In this document: one piece after another, positions 44,692 to 53,659 of the stretch
How the letters are laid out: every line of letters begins with the position of its first letter
Numbering within the stretch: position 1 is the first letter of the stretch
Source: JAWLHU01 sp041690255
GTDB lineage: Bacteria > Bacillota > Sulfobacillia > Symbiobacteriales > Symbiobacteriaceae
Length of the DNA: 64,000 nt
Assembly (NCBI GenBank): GCA_041690255.1
Contig: JAWLHU010000004.1
Location: forward strand, 248,001-312,000
Direction of reading: 5' to 3'
Notes under the pieces: model-generated
Told to the model about the DNA's origin: nothing
The model's database searches: none
The model's input: the letters and a program-made list of their open reading frames with translations, nothing else
Translations under genes and position numbers: made by a program

Positions 44692-45954
44692 TCAGGCCCC
44701 CCTTGTGGGCCACCGGTAGGGATCGGCATACTGGAGCATCTGCTCCCGCCAGGTGGCCTCCGTGCGTGGACCGATGGAGACCACCCGACCGGGGAAGCGT
44801 TCGTGGAGCAGGGAGAGTGCCCGTTCCAACCGCTCCTGCCGCTCCCGGCGAATCCGGTCATCCCACAGGTCCATCTGCTGCCAGGGCATGGGGCCGATCA
44901 GCCCCACCTCGGCGGTCAAGGCGGTGACCTCCGGCTCCCCCTCCACCTCGCTCAGCGCCTGGTCGAGCAGGATCTGGAGCGCCTGCTGGATCGGGTAGGT
45001 GGCCTGCTGCAGCTTCGCCAGGGTCCGCTCCGCATGCAGCGCCGGCCCCTTCGCCTGCTCCAGGATCAGCGCCACCAACTGTGCCCCCTCGCCCCGGCTC
45101 TCCAACTGCCGCACCAGCGGCTGGACCGCACGGTTCAACTGCTGCTCCAGCAGGTCCCGCTCCCGCAGTTCGGTGCCGAACTCGATCCGCCGGCTCAAGC
45201 GCCGGGGTGGGTAGGCGGGTCGGACCTGCTCATGGTCAATGCCCCGGCTGAGAAGCGCCACCAGCCGGCCCTGTGGCCCCAACTGGCGGACCCATTCGCC
45301 CTCGGGCACCCGGGCCGCTTCCCCGATGCTGGCCAGGCCGAGCCGTTGGAGCCGGCGGCGCAGGTCGGGGGGGACTGGGAGGTAGTGGAGCGGCAGCGGC
45401 GCCAGAAACCGGGCCTCCTCCCCAAGCGGCACGATCTGCAGCCGCTCGCCGTCGCCGGTGGGACGCTGCCCGGGCCGACGGAGCAGGTAGCCCTCCCGGG
45501 TCGCCTGGCTGGCTGCCCGGGCCACCAGCCGCGAGGAGCCAACCCCGGCAAAGGCGACAAACCCAAAGGCAGCGGCTGCCTCCATGAGCTGGTTCACCTC
45601 CGCCTTCAGCGCCCGGCCCGCCGTGGTATCCGGCGTGGGAAGACCCAGGAGGACCTGATGCGGCTCCAGTGGTTCCACGTAGGGCGTCTGGGCGGCGCAC
45701 CGGTCCCACCAGCGGCGTGCCCAGTCGGCCACCCTCACCTCGGCAAGGTCAATCTGAACCGCACGAGGAACGTCGCGCAGGACTTGGTGAGCCGGACTGC
45801 CCAGCAGCAGCCCGGCGGTAAACGCCTCCCGGCAACCGTCAATGACCCGACCCTCCCGCACAATCACGACCGGGCGCCCCTCCGGAACGAGCCCCGACGC
45901 CCTTGCAGCCGAGGCGTAAAGCCCCTGTATCTCAAGCGAACAGACCCACTGCAT
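44692..45954 (-). CDS. ImuB-like Y-family polymerase without catalytic residues
   Basis: 420 residues. Y-family fold with the HhH region (LRRRLQRLGLASIGEAARVPEGEWVRQLGPQG, ARRLSRRIEF-like little finger). The motif that should supply the first catalytic carboxylates reads VCSLEIQGLYASAAR, and the SxDE motif is replaced by VEPLEPHQVLL, so it is probably inactive, like ImuB. A clamp-binding hexapeptide QMDLWD sits at 360-365. ATG at 45954 is preceded by GGGG at correct distance. LexA boxes surround its promoter. Confidence 0.87.
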   Translation of the reverse strand: MQWVCSLEIQGLYASAARASGLVPEGRPVVIVREGRVIDGCREAFTAGLLLGSPAHQVLRDVPRAVQIDLAEVRVADWARRWWDRCAAQTPYVEPLEPHQVLLGLPTPDTTAGRALKAEVNQLMEAAAAFGFVAFAGVGSSRLVARAASQATREGYLLRRPGQRPTGDGERLQIVPLGEEARFLAPLPLHYLPVPPDLRRRLQRLGLASIGEAARVPEGEWVRQLGPQGRLVALLSRGIDHEQVRPAYPPRRLSRRIEFGTELRERDLLEQQLNRAVQPLVRQLESRGEGAQLVALILEQAKGPALHAERTLAKLQQATYPIQQALQILLDQALSEVEGEPEVTALTAEVGLIGPMPWQQMDLWDDRIRRERQERLERALSLLHERFPGRVVSIGPRTEATWREQMLQYADPYRWPTRGA

Positions 45955-46016
45955 GCGCATTCCCCTTTCGCGGCAAGCTGTCTGTTCCGGTCAATCGTTC
46001 GGTCAGCGGATAGTAT

Positions 46017-46119
46017 CGAACACCTGTACTCCAAACATACGTTCGATGTACACCCATTTTATGCTCGTGTGGCAGGGGTGTCAAGGGCTGTTCGGTTCCC
46101 AGTTACGAACACATGTTCT
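46017..46119 (-). promoter_or_regulatory. SOS promoter with LexA boxes upstream of the ImuB-like gene
   Basis: Minus strand -35 TTGACA (46079-46084), 17-base spacer, -10 TAAAAT (46056-46061). LexA-type boxes (consensus CGAACRNRYGTTYG): 46032-46045 matches all defined positions and lies over the transcription start; 46106-46119 (CGAACACATGTTCT) matches 13 of 14; 46017-46030 matches 11 of 14. Strong case for LexA repression. Confidence 0.88.
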
Positions 46120-46180
46120 TACCCATTCGACTATTCGTAACGCCTACCCGTAAGGAAGTTAAACCTTTTGTAACGGCCAA

Positions 46181-46209
46181 TTGACGGCCCCGGTGCAAGG
46201 CGCTATACT
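46181..46209 (+). promoter_or_regulatory. SigA promoter of the glycosyltransferase gene
   Basis: -35 TTGACG, 17-base spacer, -10 TATACT; predicts a leader of about 140 bases before the GTG at 46359. Confidence 0.8.
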
Positions 46210-46245
46210 CCACTAGGATTCCGATATCTACCAGAACAAGCGACA

Positions 46246-46277
46246 TTCTGTTAACAAAAAGCTCAAGTTTCTGTTAA
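46246..46277 (+). repeat. Direct repeat TTCTGTTAA in the glycosyltransferase leader
   Basis: Two exact copies of TTCTGTTAA at 46246-46254 and 46269-46277, 23 bases apart, inside the predicted leader. Possible tandem protein-binding half-sites. Confidence 0.5.
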
Positions 46278-46358
46278 GAAATCGCGAACGTGCTCCCGGC
46301 GTCCCCATATGTGAAAGCCGCCTGCTCCTGGCACAACCCAAGGAGGTACGACTGTACC

Positions 46359-48311
46359 GTGAGTACCGCTCAATGGCTCTACGTATCCCTCATCTCGGTA
46401 TACATGATCCTATTCCTCGTCTTTGCCCGGATCTTCTACTGGAAGTACCAGGCAGATCGCACCTACTACAGCCGCCGGCCCACCGATCTCTCCACAGGGG
46501 GGATCCATGCGCTGGCTGAAGCGCACAACCGGGAGGTCCCCGGCATCTCCCTCCTCGTCCCGGCCCGAAACGAGGCGGACGTGATCGAGAAGACGATCGA
46601 CCACCTGGCCCACCTGAACTACTCCCCGGAGCACTACGAGATCCTGGTGGTGACCGACGAGAAGGAGGCCATGGCCTCCCGGGAGGAACGGGCCCGGGTT
46701 ATCGCCAACCTGACCACCTTCCTGAGCAACGAGGGCCCCTTCACCGGCGGGGAGAGTGAGGAATCGGTCCTGCTGGCCCTCCTCGCCCGGCTCGCCCTGG
46801 AGGAGACCGACCTGGCCGAGCGCCGGCTGGCCAATCAGTTCTCGCTGGACGAGGTCCGCAGCCTCTCGCCGCTTCACCGGCAGACCCTCCTGCACGAGAT
46901 GGCACAGACCCTGATCCAGACCGAAGGAAAGGTCGACCGGGACCGCCTCATGGCGATCACCCGGCGGGTGAAGCCCAACATCTCGACCGATGAAGCCGAC
47001 CGGCTCTACCCGATCTTCCTCTCGTTCGCCTTCCCCACCGTCCTGCTCCACCTGAACCTGAAGCATCAGGCGGGAGAGACGCTGATCAAACGGCTGATGA
47101 GCCAGGTGGCACAAGCCCGCCGCCCGCTCACTCAGAAGGTGCTGGCCACCCTGACCGAAACGGTCTCGCAGCACATGACCAGGCGCCTACGGCAGGCATC
47201 TGCCGAACAGCTTGACGAGTGGCTGAACGCCGCCTGTCAGCTTGCCCTGCCTACCACCCAGGAGATCGTTGAGCGCAAGCGCATGGAGTTTGCGGCGCAG
47301 CGTGGCCTGCCAGCCCTGAAGCACGTCGAGGTTCCCTACGACTTCGACGGCTATGTCGATGGCGGCTGTACCGGTCAGTGGGTTCCATCTACCAAGGGGC
47401 GGGCCCTCAACTGGGCTTTCCGGTTCACCAACCCAGCCAATGAGATGTGGGGCTTCTACGATGCCGAGTCCCGCCCCGAGCCCGATGCCCTCCTCTACGT
47501 CGCGTGGCGCCGCCTGACCGACGGTACGAACTTCCGAATCGCCCAGGGGCCTGTCTACCAGGTCCGCAACTTCTGGAAGCTGGGAGCGTTCACGAAGGTC
47601 GCCGGCATCTACCAGGCGATCTCTCACGAGTGGCGCCTCCCGCTCCTGCTGGGCGAGATCCCCTTCACCGGCGGGACCAACATGTGGGTGGAGCGGAATC
47701 TGATGCTCGAGATCGGCGGCTTCGATGACACGGTGCTGACCGAGGACATGGAACTGGGCGCACGGGCCTGGCTGAAGGGCGGCGCCTGGCCCGCCTTCAT
47801 CCCCTGCTCCTCCTCGGAGCAGACCCCGGCCTCCTACAAGGCCTTCTTCCGGCAGCGGCTCCGCTGGGGCTCGGGCTACCTGCAGGTCTTCGACAAGCTG
47901 AAGGCGGATCAGACACTGCCGGCGGAGAAGAAGGCCTACCTGCTGCGGACCTACTGGTGGAAGGGCCATTTCTCCTGGACCCTCTTCCAGTTGACCGCCT
48001 TCCTGCCCCTGATTGCCGGCATCCTACGCTGGCAGGGAATGCTGGATGTCCACGCCGTTCCCGCATGGATCAACGGCATCCTCTTTACCTTCACCCCGAT
48101 CTACCTGCTCTTCACCTTCTATAGCTTCTTCCACCATGGCAAGCATATGGATCCGGCTCCTGCCATCACCCGGGCTGCTGGCTTTGCCCAGCTCTTCCTG
48201 CTCCCGATCTCGGCCTTCCTGCTCCCCGTGCCCTACTCCTACGCCCTCGCGCTGAAGGCGATGGGCCGGGCGCCCAAGGCCTGGGTCAAGACCCCTCGTA
48301 CGAAGGAATAA
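46359..48311 (+). CDS. Processive-type GT2 glycosyltransferase with large insertion
   Basis: 650 residues. N-terminal helix (STAQWLYVSLISVYMILFLVFARIF), GT-A start ISLLVPARNEADVIEKTIDHL, then about 210 residues of helical insertion (about 105-320) before the rest of the fold: KGRALNWAFRF, DAESRPEPDALL, EDMELGARAW (about 460) and QRLRWGSG (about 498), the D,D,D,QxxRW set of cellulose/hyaluronan-like synthases. Three to four helices follow. GTG at 46359 has AAGGAGG upstream. Probably makes an envelope polysaccharide. Confidence 0.87.
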   Translation: MSTAQWLYVSLISVYMILFLVFARIFYWKYQADRTYYSRRPTDLSTGGIHALAEAHNREVPGISLLVPARNEADVIEKTIDHLAHLNYSPEHYEILVVTDEKEAMASREERARVIANLTTFLSNEGPFTGGESEESVLLALLARLALEETDLAERRLANQFSLDEVRSLSPLHRQTLLHEMAQTLIQTEGKVDRDRLMAITRRVKPNISTDEADRLYPIFLSFAFPTVLLHLNLKHQAGETLIKRLMSQVAQARRPLTQKVLATLTETVSQHMTRRLRQASAEQLDEWLNAACQLALPTTQEIVERKRMEFAAQRGLPALKHVEVPYDFDGYVDGGCTGQWVPSTKGRALNWAFRFTNPANEMWGFYDAESRPEPDALLYVAWRRLTDGTNFRIAQGPVYQVRNFWKLGAFTKVAGIYQAISHEWRLPLLLGEIPFTGGTNMWVERNLMLEIGGFDDTVLTEDMELGARAWLKGGAWPAFIPCSSSEQTPASYKAFFRQRLRWGSGYLQVFDKLKADQTLPAEKKAYLLRTYWWKGHFSWTLFQLTAFLPLIAGILRWQGMLDVHAVPAWINGILFTFTPIYLLFTFYSFFHHGKHMDPAPAITRAAGFAQLFLLPISAFLLPVPYSYALALKAMGRAPKAWVKTPRTKE

Positions 48312-48317
48312 GCAAAG

Positions 48318-48366
48318 AAGGGCCATCGCGGCTGTGGAGGAATCCCTCACAGACCCGATGGCCCTT
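48318..48366 (+). terminator. Terminator of the glycosyltransferase gene
   Basis: 11-bp stem AAGGGCCATCG/CGATGGCCCTT with an inner CTGTGGAGG/CCCTCACAG stem, then TTGCG. Confidence 0.85.
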
Positions 48367-48436
48367 TGCGTTGCTCCCGCACGGCAACGGGAACCAGGAT
48401 CTCCCGCCAACCGTCAAAGAGTCGGAGGTGTCCGCT

Positions 48437-48903
48437 TTGCGTGACAGGCTGTTCCTCTCCCTGACGGTCGCGATCGCCCTGATCGGTGGGAGTTCGGCAA
48501 GGAGTTCGATGAAACCAGGATCGAGGGCTATTACCTCTGGCTGGAGGGCTACGGTAGGATCACCGGCGTGATCTCCTCCCTGCCCGGCGGCGACTCGCCA
48601 ACCACCGGCCTTCGCTTTCGGCCCGGCATTGAGGACGGCGGTACAACGAGACGGTTCTACGAAAAGGAGATCTACGAGCCGGTCACCCTGCCGTGGAACG
48701 CCAGGTCGGGCACACTCTACGTGCCCCTGCCGCCCGCGGTCAGCGACCGACTGCGGGACACCTACTTCTACTACAGCCCCGCCCTGGTCTTGGAGGTAGA
48801 CGGCTCGCAGCAGATCATCGTCAGCAGTCTCAGCCAGCACGGCTTTCGCAACGTGAGCACGTGGCGCTATTGGGTTCCGTACTACGTCTATGCGAGCGAG
48901 TAA
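48437..48903 (+). pseudogene. Frameshifted gene for a small secreted protein
   Basis: GGAGG followed by a TTG start at 48437 opens MRDRLFLSLTVAIALIGG, a signal-like peptide, which then runs into nonsense. The other frame, open from about 48490, continues WEFGKEFDETRIEGYYLWLEG and stays coherent to a stop at 48901-48903 (YFYYSPALVLEVDGSQQIIV). A one- or two-base change near 48488-48492 would restore a protein of about 155 residues. No family recognised; a sequencing error is possible. Confidence 0.6.
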
Positions 48904-48906
48904 AAG

Positions 48907-48928
48907 GCCGCCCAGTTGCCCGGGCGGC
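48907..48928 (+). terminator. Terminator between convergent genes
   Basis: Stem GCCGCCC/GGGCGGC with an 8-base loop; A-run on the left and TTCT on the right allow both directions. Confidence 0.75.
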
Positions 48929-48935
48929 TTCTCAT

Positions 48936-50375
48936 CTATTCTGCCCCACCTTCGGCCAGGGCCTGGCCCACCAGGAAGAGCCCCATCAATCCCAGAAGCC
49001 CGGGAACAGCGGTCCAGAGCAGGTGAGGTGCCACGCGCAGATAGTTGGTCGCCTCGAAGATCAGGTTCCCCAAGGAGGCGGTCGGGGGCTGCACGCCGAT
49101 CCCGGTATAGCTCAGGATCGACTCCGCCATGAGGATCTGCCAGAAGGTGAGCACCAGCAGCCCAAGCGCCCGGTACAGCGCCCCGGGAAGGTTCTCAAAG
49201 AGGGTGCGGAAGGCCTGGGCCATGACTCCGATCGAGGCGACGCCCAGCGCAATGATCAGGGTGAGAACGTTCGTCCCGAAGATCAGGCTGGCGACGAGCC
49301 CGGCCGCAAGGGGACCGAGCAGACCCGGAACCGCCACCCGGGGTGACAGAATGGCCGCACCCCAGCGCCCGGTCACCTTCCCGATCCCCGCCCACACGGC
49401 TCCCGGTACCGTAGCGATCAGGGTCCCCGCCATCGCCATGACCAGGGAGACCCGCGCCCCGCTCGCAACCCGGGCGAGCAGGTCGCGCCCGTACGTGTCG
49501 GTCCCCAGCGGGTAGTCCGGACCAGCGGGCTGTAGTCGCACGGCCAGGTTCAGTTCCGTCGGACTCCGGCCAGAGCCGAGGAAGGCCATGAGGAGCATCC
49601 CCGCGACGAGCAGCCCACCGATCACCAGCCAGCTTCCGGAGAGCCGGCTGACCGGGGACCGGCTCCCCTTCGCCGCCGTCACCAGCAGGTCGCCGACCAG
49701 GTGCCCGACAAGGGCGATGAGCAGGATCACCCAGAGAACGATCCGTATGAGGGGAAGATCACGTGTCATCGTCCCCGTGATCAGCAGCCGCCAGAGCCCG
49801 GGAAGCCCGCCCATCATCTCCAGGATCCCGATCACGACCAGCAGCGAGCCGGTCTGCTGCAGGAACCGTCCCAGCGCCGCCACCACGGCCCTGCCCACCG
49901 GCAGACGAAGACCGTCTTCGCGGACGGAGGCCATGCCGTCCCGGATCGCTCTCCCCATCCAGCCGGCCAGGAGTATGACGATGGCTGCCTTCGCCGCCCC
50001 CGGAACGGAGACGCTCCGCGACCCGAAGACCAGTACGAGCATCATGCCCAGACCGACGGTGTATGCTGGAACACCCATCAGCATGGCTGCCGGGGCCTGC
50101 AGGAGCCGGTCCAGCCAACCGCCGGGCCGGAGACCGGCCGGAACCCCGAGCAGCAGGGCCAGGGGCAGGGCAAAGGCGAGGCTGGTTGCCACTGTACCAA
50201 CGGTGCCGGGCAGGACCTGTGTGACCATCTCCGCAACCGGCTGCTGGGTCCGGAGCGACAGGCTGAGATCGGGTGTCGCCCCGGGCGAGAGCCGGACCAG
50301 CAGCATCAGGAGAATGACGGTTGCCAGGAGGCCCAGGCCGAAACGGATAAGCCGATCCGCATAGGATCTCTGCAA
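48936..50375 (-). CDS. Fused DppB-DppC type ABC permease
   Basis: 479 residues. The N-terminal half (1-230) is DppB-like and degraded in length; the C-terminal half (about 235-479) has DppC features: DYPLGTDTYGRDLLARVASGARVSL and the coupling loop TASLGNLIFEATNYLRVAPHLLW. The two permeases of a peptide transporter are thus on one chain. TTG start behind AGGGGAGGG. No binding-protein or ATPase gene is adjacent; partner subunits are elsewhere, or the transporter is a remnant. Confidence 0.85.
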   Translation of the reverse strand: MQRSYADRLIRFGLGLLATVILLMLLVRLSPGATPDLSLSLRTQQPVAEMVTQVLPGTVGTVATSLAFALPLALLLGVPAGLRPGGWLDRLLQAPAAMLMGVPAYTVGLGMMLVLVFGSRSVSVPGAAKAAIVILLAGWMGRAIRDGMASVREDGLRLPVGRAVVAALGRFLQQTGSLLVVIGILEMMGGLPGLWRLLITGTMTRDLPLIRIVLWVILLIALVGHLVGDLLVTAAKGSRSPVSRLSGSWLVIGGLLVAGMLLMAFLGSGRSPTELNLAVRLQPAGPDYPLGTDTYGRDLLARVASGARVSLVMAMAGTLIATVPGAVWAGIGKVTGRWGAAILSPRVAVPGLLGPLAAGLVASLIFGTNVLTLIIALGVASIGVMAQAFRTLFENLPGALYRALGLLVLTFWQILMAESILSYTGIGVQPPTASLGNLIFEATNYLRVAPHLLWTAVPGLLGLMGLFLVGQALAEGGAE

Positions 50376-50400
50376 TGCGAACCCTCCCCTTTATTCATTA

Positions 50401-50415
50401 GGCGAATAATTCGCC
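50401..50415. promoter_or_regulatory. Palindrome upstream of the fused permease
   Basis: Perfect 15-bp palindrome GGCGAAT-A-ATTCGCC, 25 bases before the TTG start; an operator candidate. Confidence 0.5.
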
Positions 50416-50447
50416 CCTTGCTCCACCAATCCCTTGCGCGAAAGACG

Positions 50448-50474
50448 AGACCGCCCCGAAATTGAGGGCGGTCT
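50448..50474 (-). terminator. Terminator of the GGDEF-EAL gene
   Basis: Perfect 9-bp stem AGACCGCCC/GGGCGGTCT, starting 6 bases past the stop on the minus strand. Confidence 0.8.
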
Positions 50475-50479
50475 GACTC

Positions 50480-53400
50480 TTAGTGAAGCCAGGTGGGTTC
50501 TCTGTCCGTCAGCAGAGCGGCAATCTCCTCTGCGGGTGCCGGACGGGCGAAGAAGTACCCCTGCGCTCTGTCGCAGCCCAGTTCTCCCAGCTCGGTCAAC
50601 TGCTCCCGCGACTCCACCCCCTCGGCAGTCACCGCCATGTCGAGCGCTTGGGCCAGGCTGATGACCGCCCGGGCAAGCGCCCGATCGACCAGGTTTCGCC
50701 CCAGTCCGCTGACAAATGAACGATCGATCTTCAGAATGTCCAGCGGAAACTGCTTCAGATAGCTCAGCGACGAGTGGCCGGTCCCGAAGTCGTCAATCGC
50801 AATGCGGATCCCCAGCGCTTTCAGCCCCTGCAAGACCGTGCGGGCCACTGCCGGGTTCTGCATGAGGGTCGACTCCGTCAACTCCAGGGTGAGGCGCTGC
50901 GGGGCAAGTCCGGTCTCCCGAAGCACGGCCGCGATCTCGTCAGCCAGGGGCACCCGCTGGAACTGGACCGGTGAGAGGTTGACCGAAACCGAGAAACGCT
51001 CAGGTACCAGGCCTTGCTCAATCCAGGATACGGCGTCGCGGCAGGCCTGCTCCAGAACCCATCGGCCAAGCTGATCAACATAGCCGGCCTGCTCCGCAAT
51101 CGGGATAAACAGATTCGGCGGAATCCAGCCCTTGACCGGATGATGCCATCGCACCAGCGCCTCCGTGCCCTCTACCGTTCCATCCCGCAGGGAGATGATC
51201 GGTTGGTGGTAGACCATCAGGCTGCCCTGTCGCAGCGCACGCCGGAGCTCTGCGTCCAGTTCCAGCCGCTCCACCGCGTTCTCGCTCATGCTGGGATCGT
51301 AGACCACCGGCCCGGTGCCCTCACGCTTACCACGGCGCAAGGCCACCTTGGCCTCGCGAATCAGGTCGTCCGCCTGGTCAGAACCCCTGGTCGCCAGTGC
51401 CATCCCCAGACTGATGCTGACCGCCATCTCCCGGCCCCTGACCGAAATAGGCGCATCCAGCTCAGCGGCGATGGACCGACAGACCTGCATTCCCTGCTCC
51501 GGTGTACCCACGCCCTCCAGAAGCACTGCGAACTCGTCGCCGCCCAGACGAGCAGTGATCGACCCCGGACCGGCTGCCACGGACAGGTCAAGGGCGAACT
51601 GCGACAGGAGCTCATCGCCGGCCCGCTGCCCAAGGGTCTCGTTCACCACCCTGGCACTGTCCACATCCACAATCAGGACAGCCGTGCCCTCAGCGTCAGC
51701 TCGGGCCAGCCGCTCGGTCAGCACCCGAGCGAAACCGACCTGATTCAGGAGACCGGTCAGTTGGTCGTGGTAGGCAAGCAGTTCCAACTGCTGCTCAAAC
51801 ATCTTGCGCTCCGTGATATCGCGAGAGGAGGCGACGACAGCGACCAGTTCGCCTTGATCGTCATGAACCGGTCGGGTCAGCGTCTCAAACCAGATATACG
51901 GCCCGTTCTTCTGCCGAATCCGGAAGGCAATCCGAACCTGCTCTCCCGCACTTCCCCGGCGCCGCGCCTCCGAGAGGGCGTCCAGGTCTGCCGGGTGGAC
52001 CATCTCCTCCACGGCGGCAGCGATATACTCGGCGGGGGTGTAGCCCAGGATCACCTCCACGGCCGGGCTGACATAGGTCGTGTTCCCCTCGGGGTCGTAC
52101 AGGGCCACAATATCCACCGAGTTCTCCGTCACGAGCCGGTGCAGCCGGTCCTTCTCCCGGAGCGCTCTCTCCGCCTCCCATGAATCGGTGGTGTCCCTGG
52201 TGATATTGACCACCCCAACGACCTCGCCGTCACGACCCCGCAGCGGCTCCGCATAGGTCTGGAAGACGCGGCCCATAAAGTGGTGATCCTCCTGCTCTCC
52301 CGCCTGCCCTTCCATCGCGTGCCAGAAAAGCTCCAGGTACCGTGTCCGGACCGCCGGGTCTGGGATAAGCTCACAGACAGATCTCCCGCGCACGCTCTCC
52401 GAATCCAGACCGAGTACCCTCAGCCCAGACCCGACCGCCTCGGTGACGGTGAGCCTCCGGTCCACGATCCAGAGAATGGCCGGCAGTTGGTTCAGGGTTG
52501 AGCGAAGACGGTGCTCGCTCTCCCGGGCCGCCTGCTCTGCCTGCCGGCGATCAGTGACATCGCGCAACTGGAGCAGGAACCCCTCAATCTCCGGGTCGTG
52601 GAGCAGGTTAGTCGCAACCACCTCAGCCGTCCGGTTCGGACCGCCGGCCGGGCCGACGCGCATTTCCGCACGCATCTCCAGCCCTGCTGCGCCTCGTACC
52701 TGCTCAAGGAGGAGGGCAAACGCATCCTGCTCACTCGGGTGAATGAGGGTCAGGGCCAACCGCCCGCGCACCAGTTCGGCAGGCATGCCGACCACCCGAA
52801 GGAGCCCCGTACTCGCCTCGCGAATCTGCCCATCGGCCGAGAGGATGATGACCGCGTCCACCATGTTGCGCAGGACCGCCTGAATGTGTCGGTCCCTGCT
52901 CTCCAGTTCCCGCCGCTCTGTCTCCAAACGGTCGCTCCGACGCTGTGCGCCGTCCAGCCGCCAGAAGAGGAGGGCGAGGATCAGGACGCTTGCCGACAGA
53001 GTAATGGCATCGGCCAGATTGTGCCAGAAGTCAAGTGACTGGGTCCTCTCCTCGAGGAGGTCGGCGGTCGCGAACACGATGCTCTCTGCGGCGTCGAGCG
53101 CCGGCATCGCCTCGTCGCGCAGCAACCGCTCCAGATCCGCCCACTCCCTGGTCTCAAGGTGATCGAGCAACCGCTTGTTCGCCGTGATCAGCCGGTCGAC
53201 GGCGCTACTGACCCGCTTCACCGCCTCAGAAGCGGCGTACGGTTCCGATCGGTTCCAGCGGACAAGCTCCTCCCGGAGCGGATCCATAAGAGGGCCGGTT
53301 GAGCGAATTGAGGCTGAGGAGCGACCATTTGTCGAGTTGGCTGCCTGGTAGAAAGCGTCGACCTGGGTAATCATCGCCTGAATGTGCCCCAGGCTTACCT

Positions 53401-53518
53401 TGGCCTCATGCTGGTTCTCCATGAGTTCGTGGAAAATCAGGTTGATGATCAGAACGGGAGCGGCGAATAGGACGATCATGACCGCCATGAACCGGCGCGG
53501 CGATCGCCAGCTGTGCAT
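50480..53518 (-). CDS. Membrane PAS-GGDEF-EAL protein (c-di-GMP turnover)
   Basis: 1012 residues: helix (about 10-28), extracellular four-helix-like domain with STNGRSSAS, second helix (about 170-195), three PAS domains (about 215-590), GGDEF domain with intact motif RLGGDEFAVLL (about 658) and EAL domain with EALVRWHHP (about 786), ELTES, DDFGTGHSSLSYL and ESREQLTEL-like residues. Both active sites look complete, so it may make and degrade cyclic di-GMP. Monocistronic. Confidence 0.93.
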   Translation of the reverse strand: MHSWRSPRRFMAVMIVLFAAPVLIINLIFHELMENQHEAKVSLGHIQAMITQVDAFYQAANSTNGRSSASIRSTGPLMDPLREELVRWNRSEPYAASEAVKRVSSAVDRLITANKRLLDHLETREWADLERLLRDEAMPALDAAESIVFATADLLEERTQSLDFWHNLADAITLSASVLILALLFWRLDGAQRRSDRLETERRELESRDRHIQAVLRNMVDAVIILSADGQIREASTGLLRVVGMPAELVRGRLALTLIHPSEQDAFALLLEQVRGAAGLEMRAEMRVGPAGGPNRTAEVVATNLLHDPEIEGFLLQLRDVTDRRQAEQAARESEHRLRSTLNQLPAILWIVDRRLTVTEAVGSGLRVLGLDSESVRGRSVCELIPDPAVRTRYLELFWHAMEGQAGEQEDHHFMGRVFQTYAEPLRGRDGEVVGVVNITRDTTDSWEAERALREKDRLHRLVTENSVDIVALYDPEGNTTYVSPAVEVILGYTPAEYIAAAVEEMVHPADLDALSEARRRGSAGEQVRIAFRIRQKNGPYIWFETLTRPVHDDQGELVAVVASSRDITERKMFEQQLELLAYHDQLTGLLNQVGFARVLTERLARADAEGTAVLIVDVDSARVVNETLGQRAGDELLSQFALDLSVAAGPGSITARLGGDEFAVLLEGVGTPEQGMQVCRSIAAELDAPISVRGREMAVSISLGMALATRGSDQADDLIREAKVALRRGKREGTGPVVYDPSMSENAVERLELDAELRRALRQGSLMVYHQPIISLRDGTVEGTEALVRWHHPVKGWIPPNLFIPIAEQAGYVDQLGRWVLEQACRDAVSWIEQGLVPERFSVSVNLSPVQFQRVPLADEIAAVLRETGLAPQRLTLELTESTLMQNPAVARTVLQGLKALGIRIAIDDFGTGHSSLSYLKQFPLDILKIDRSFVSGLGRNLVDRALARAVISLAQALDMAVTAEGVESREQLTELGELGCDRAQGYFFARPAPAEEIAALLTDREPTWLH

Positions 53519-53659
53519 ATTAATGTAGTGCAGCCCCTTTCTCTATCTCCAAGGGAGCATGATGCTCATATGTTATATCAATTTTATTCGCTTTTCGCTC
53601 TGAGGACAAGGGTGCCCCTGTCAACCCCCGTCCACCCATTGGCCCACTCGCCTGCAGCG

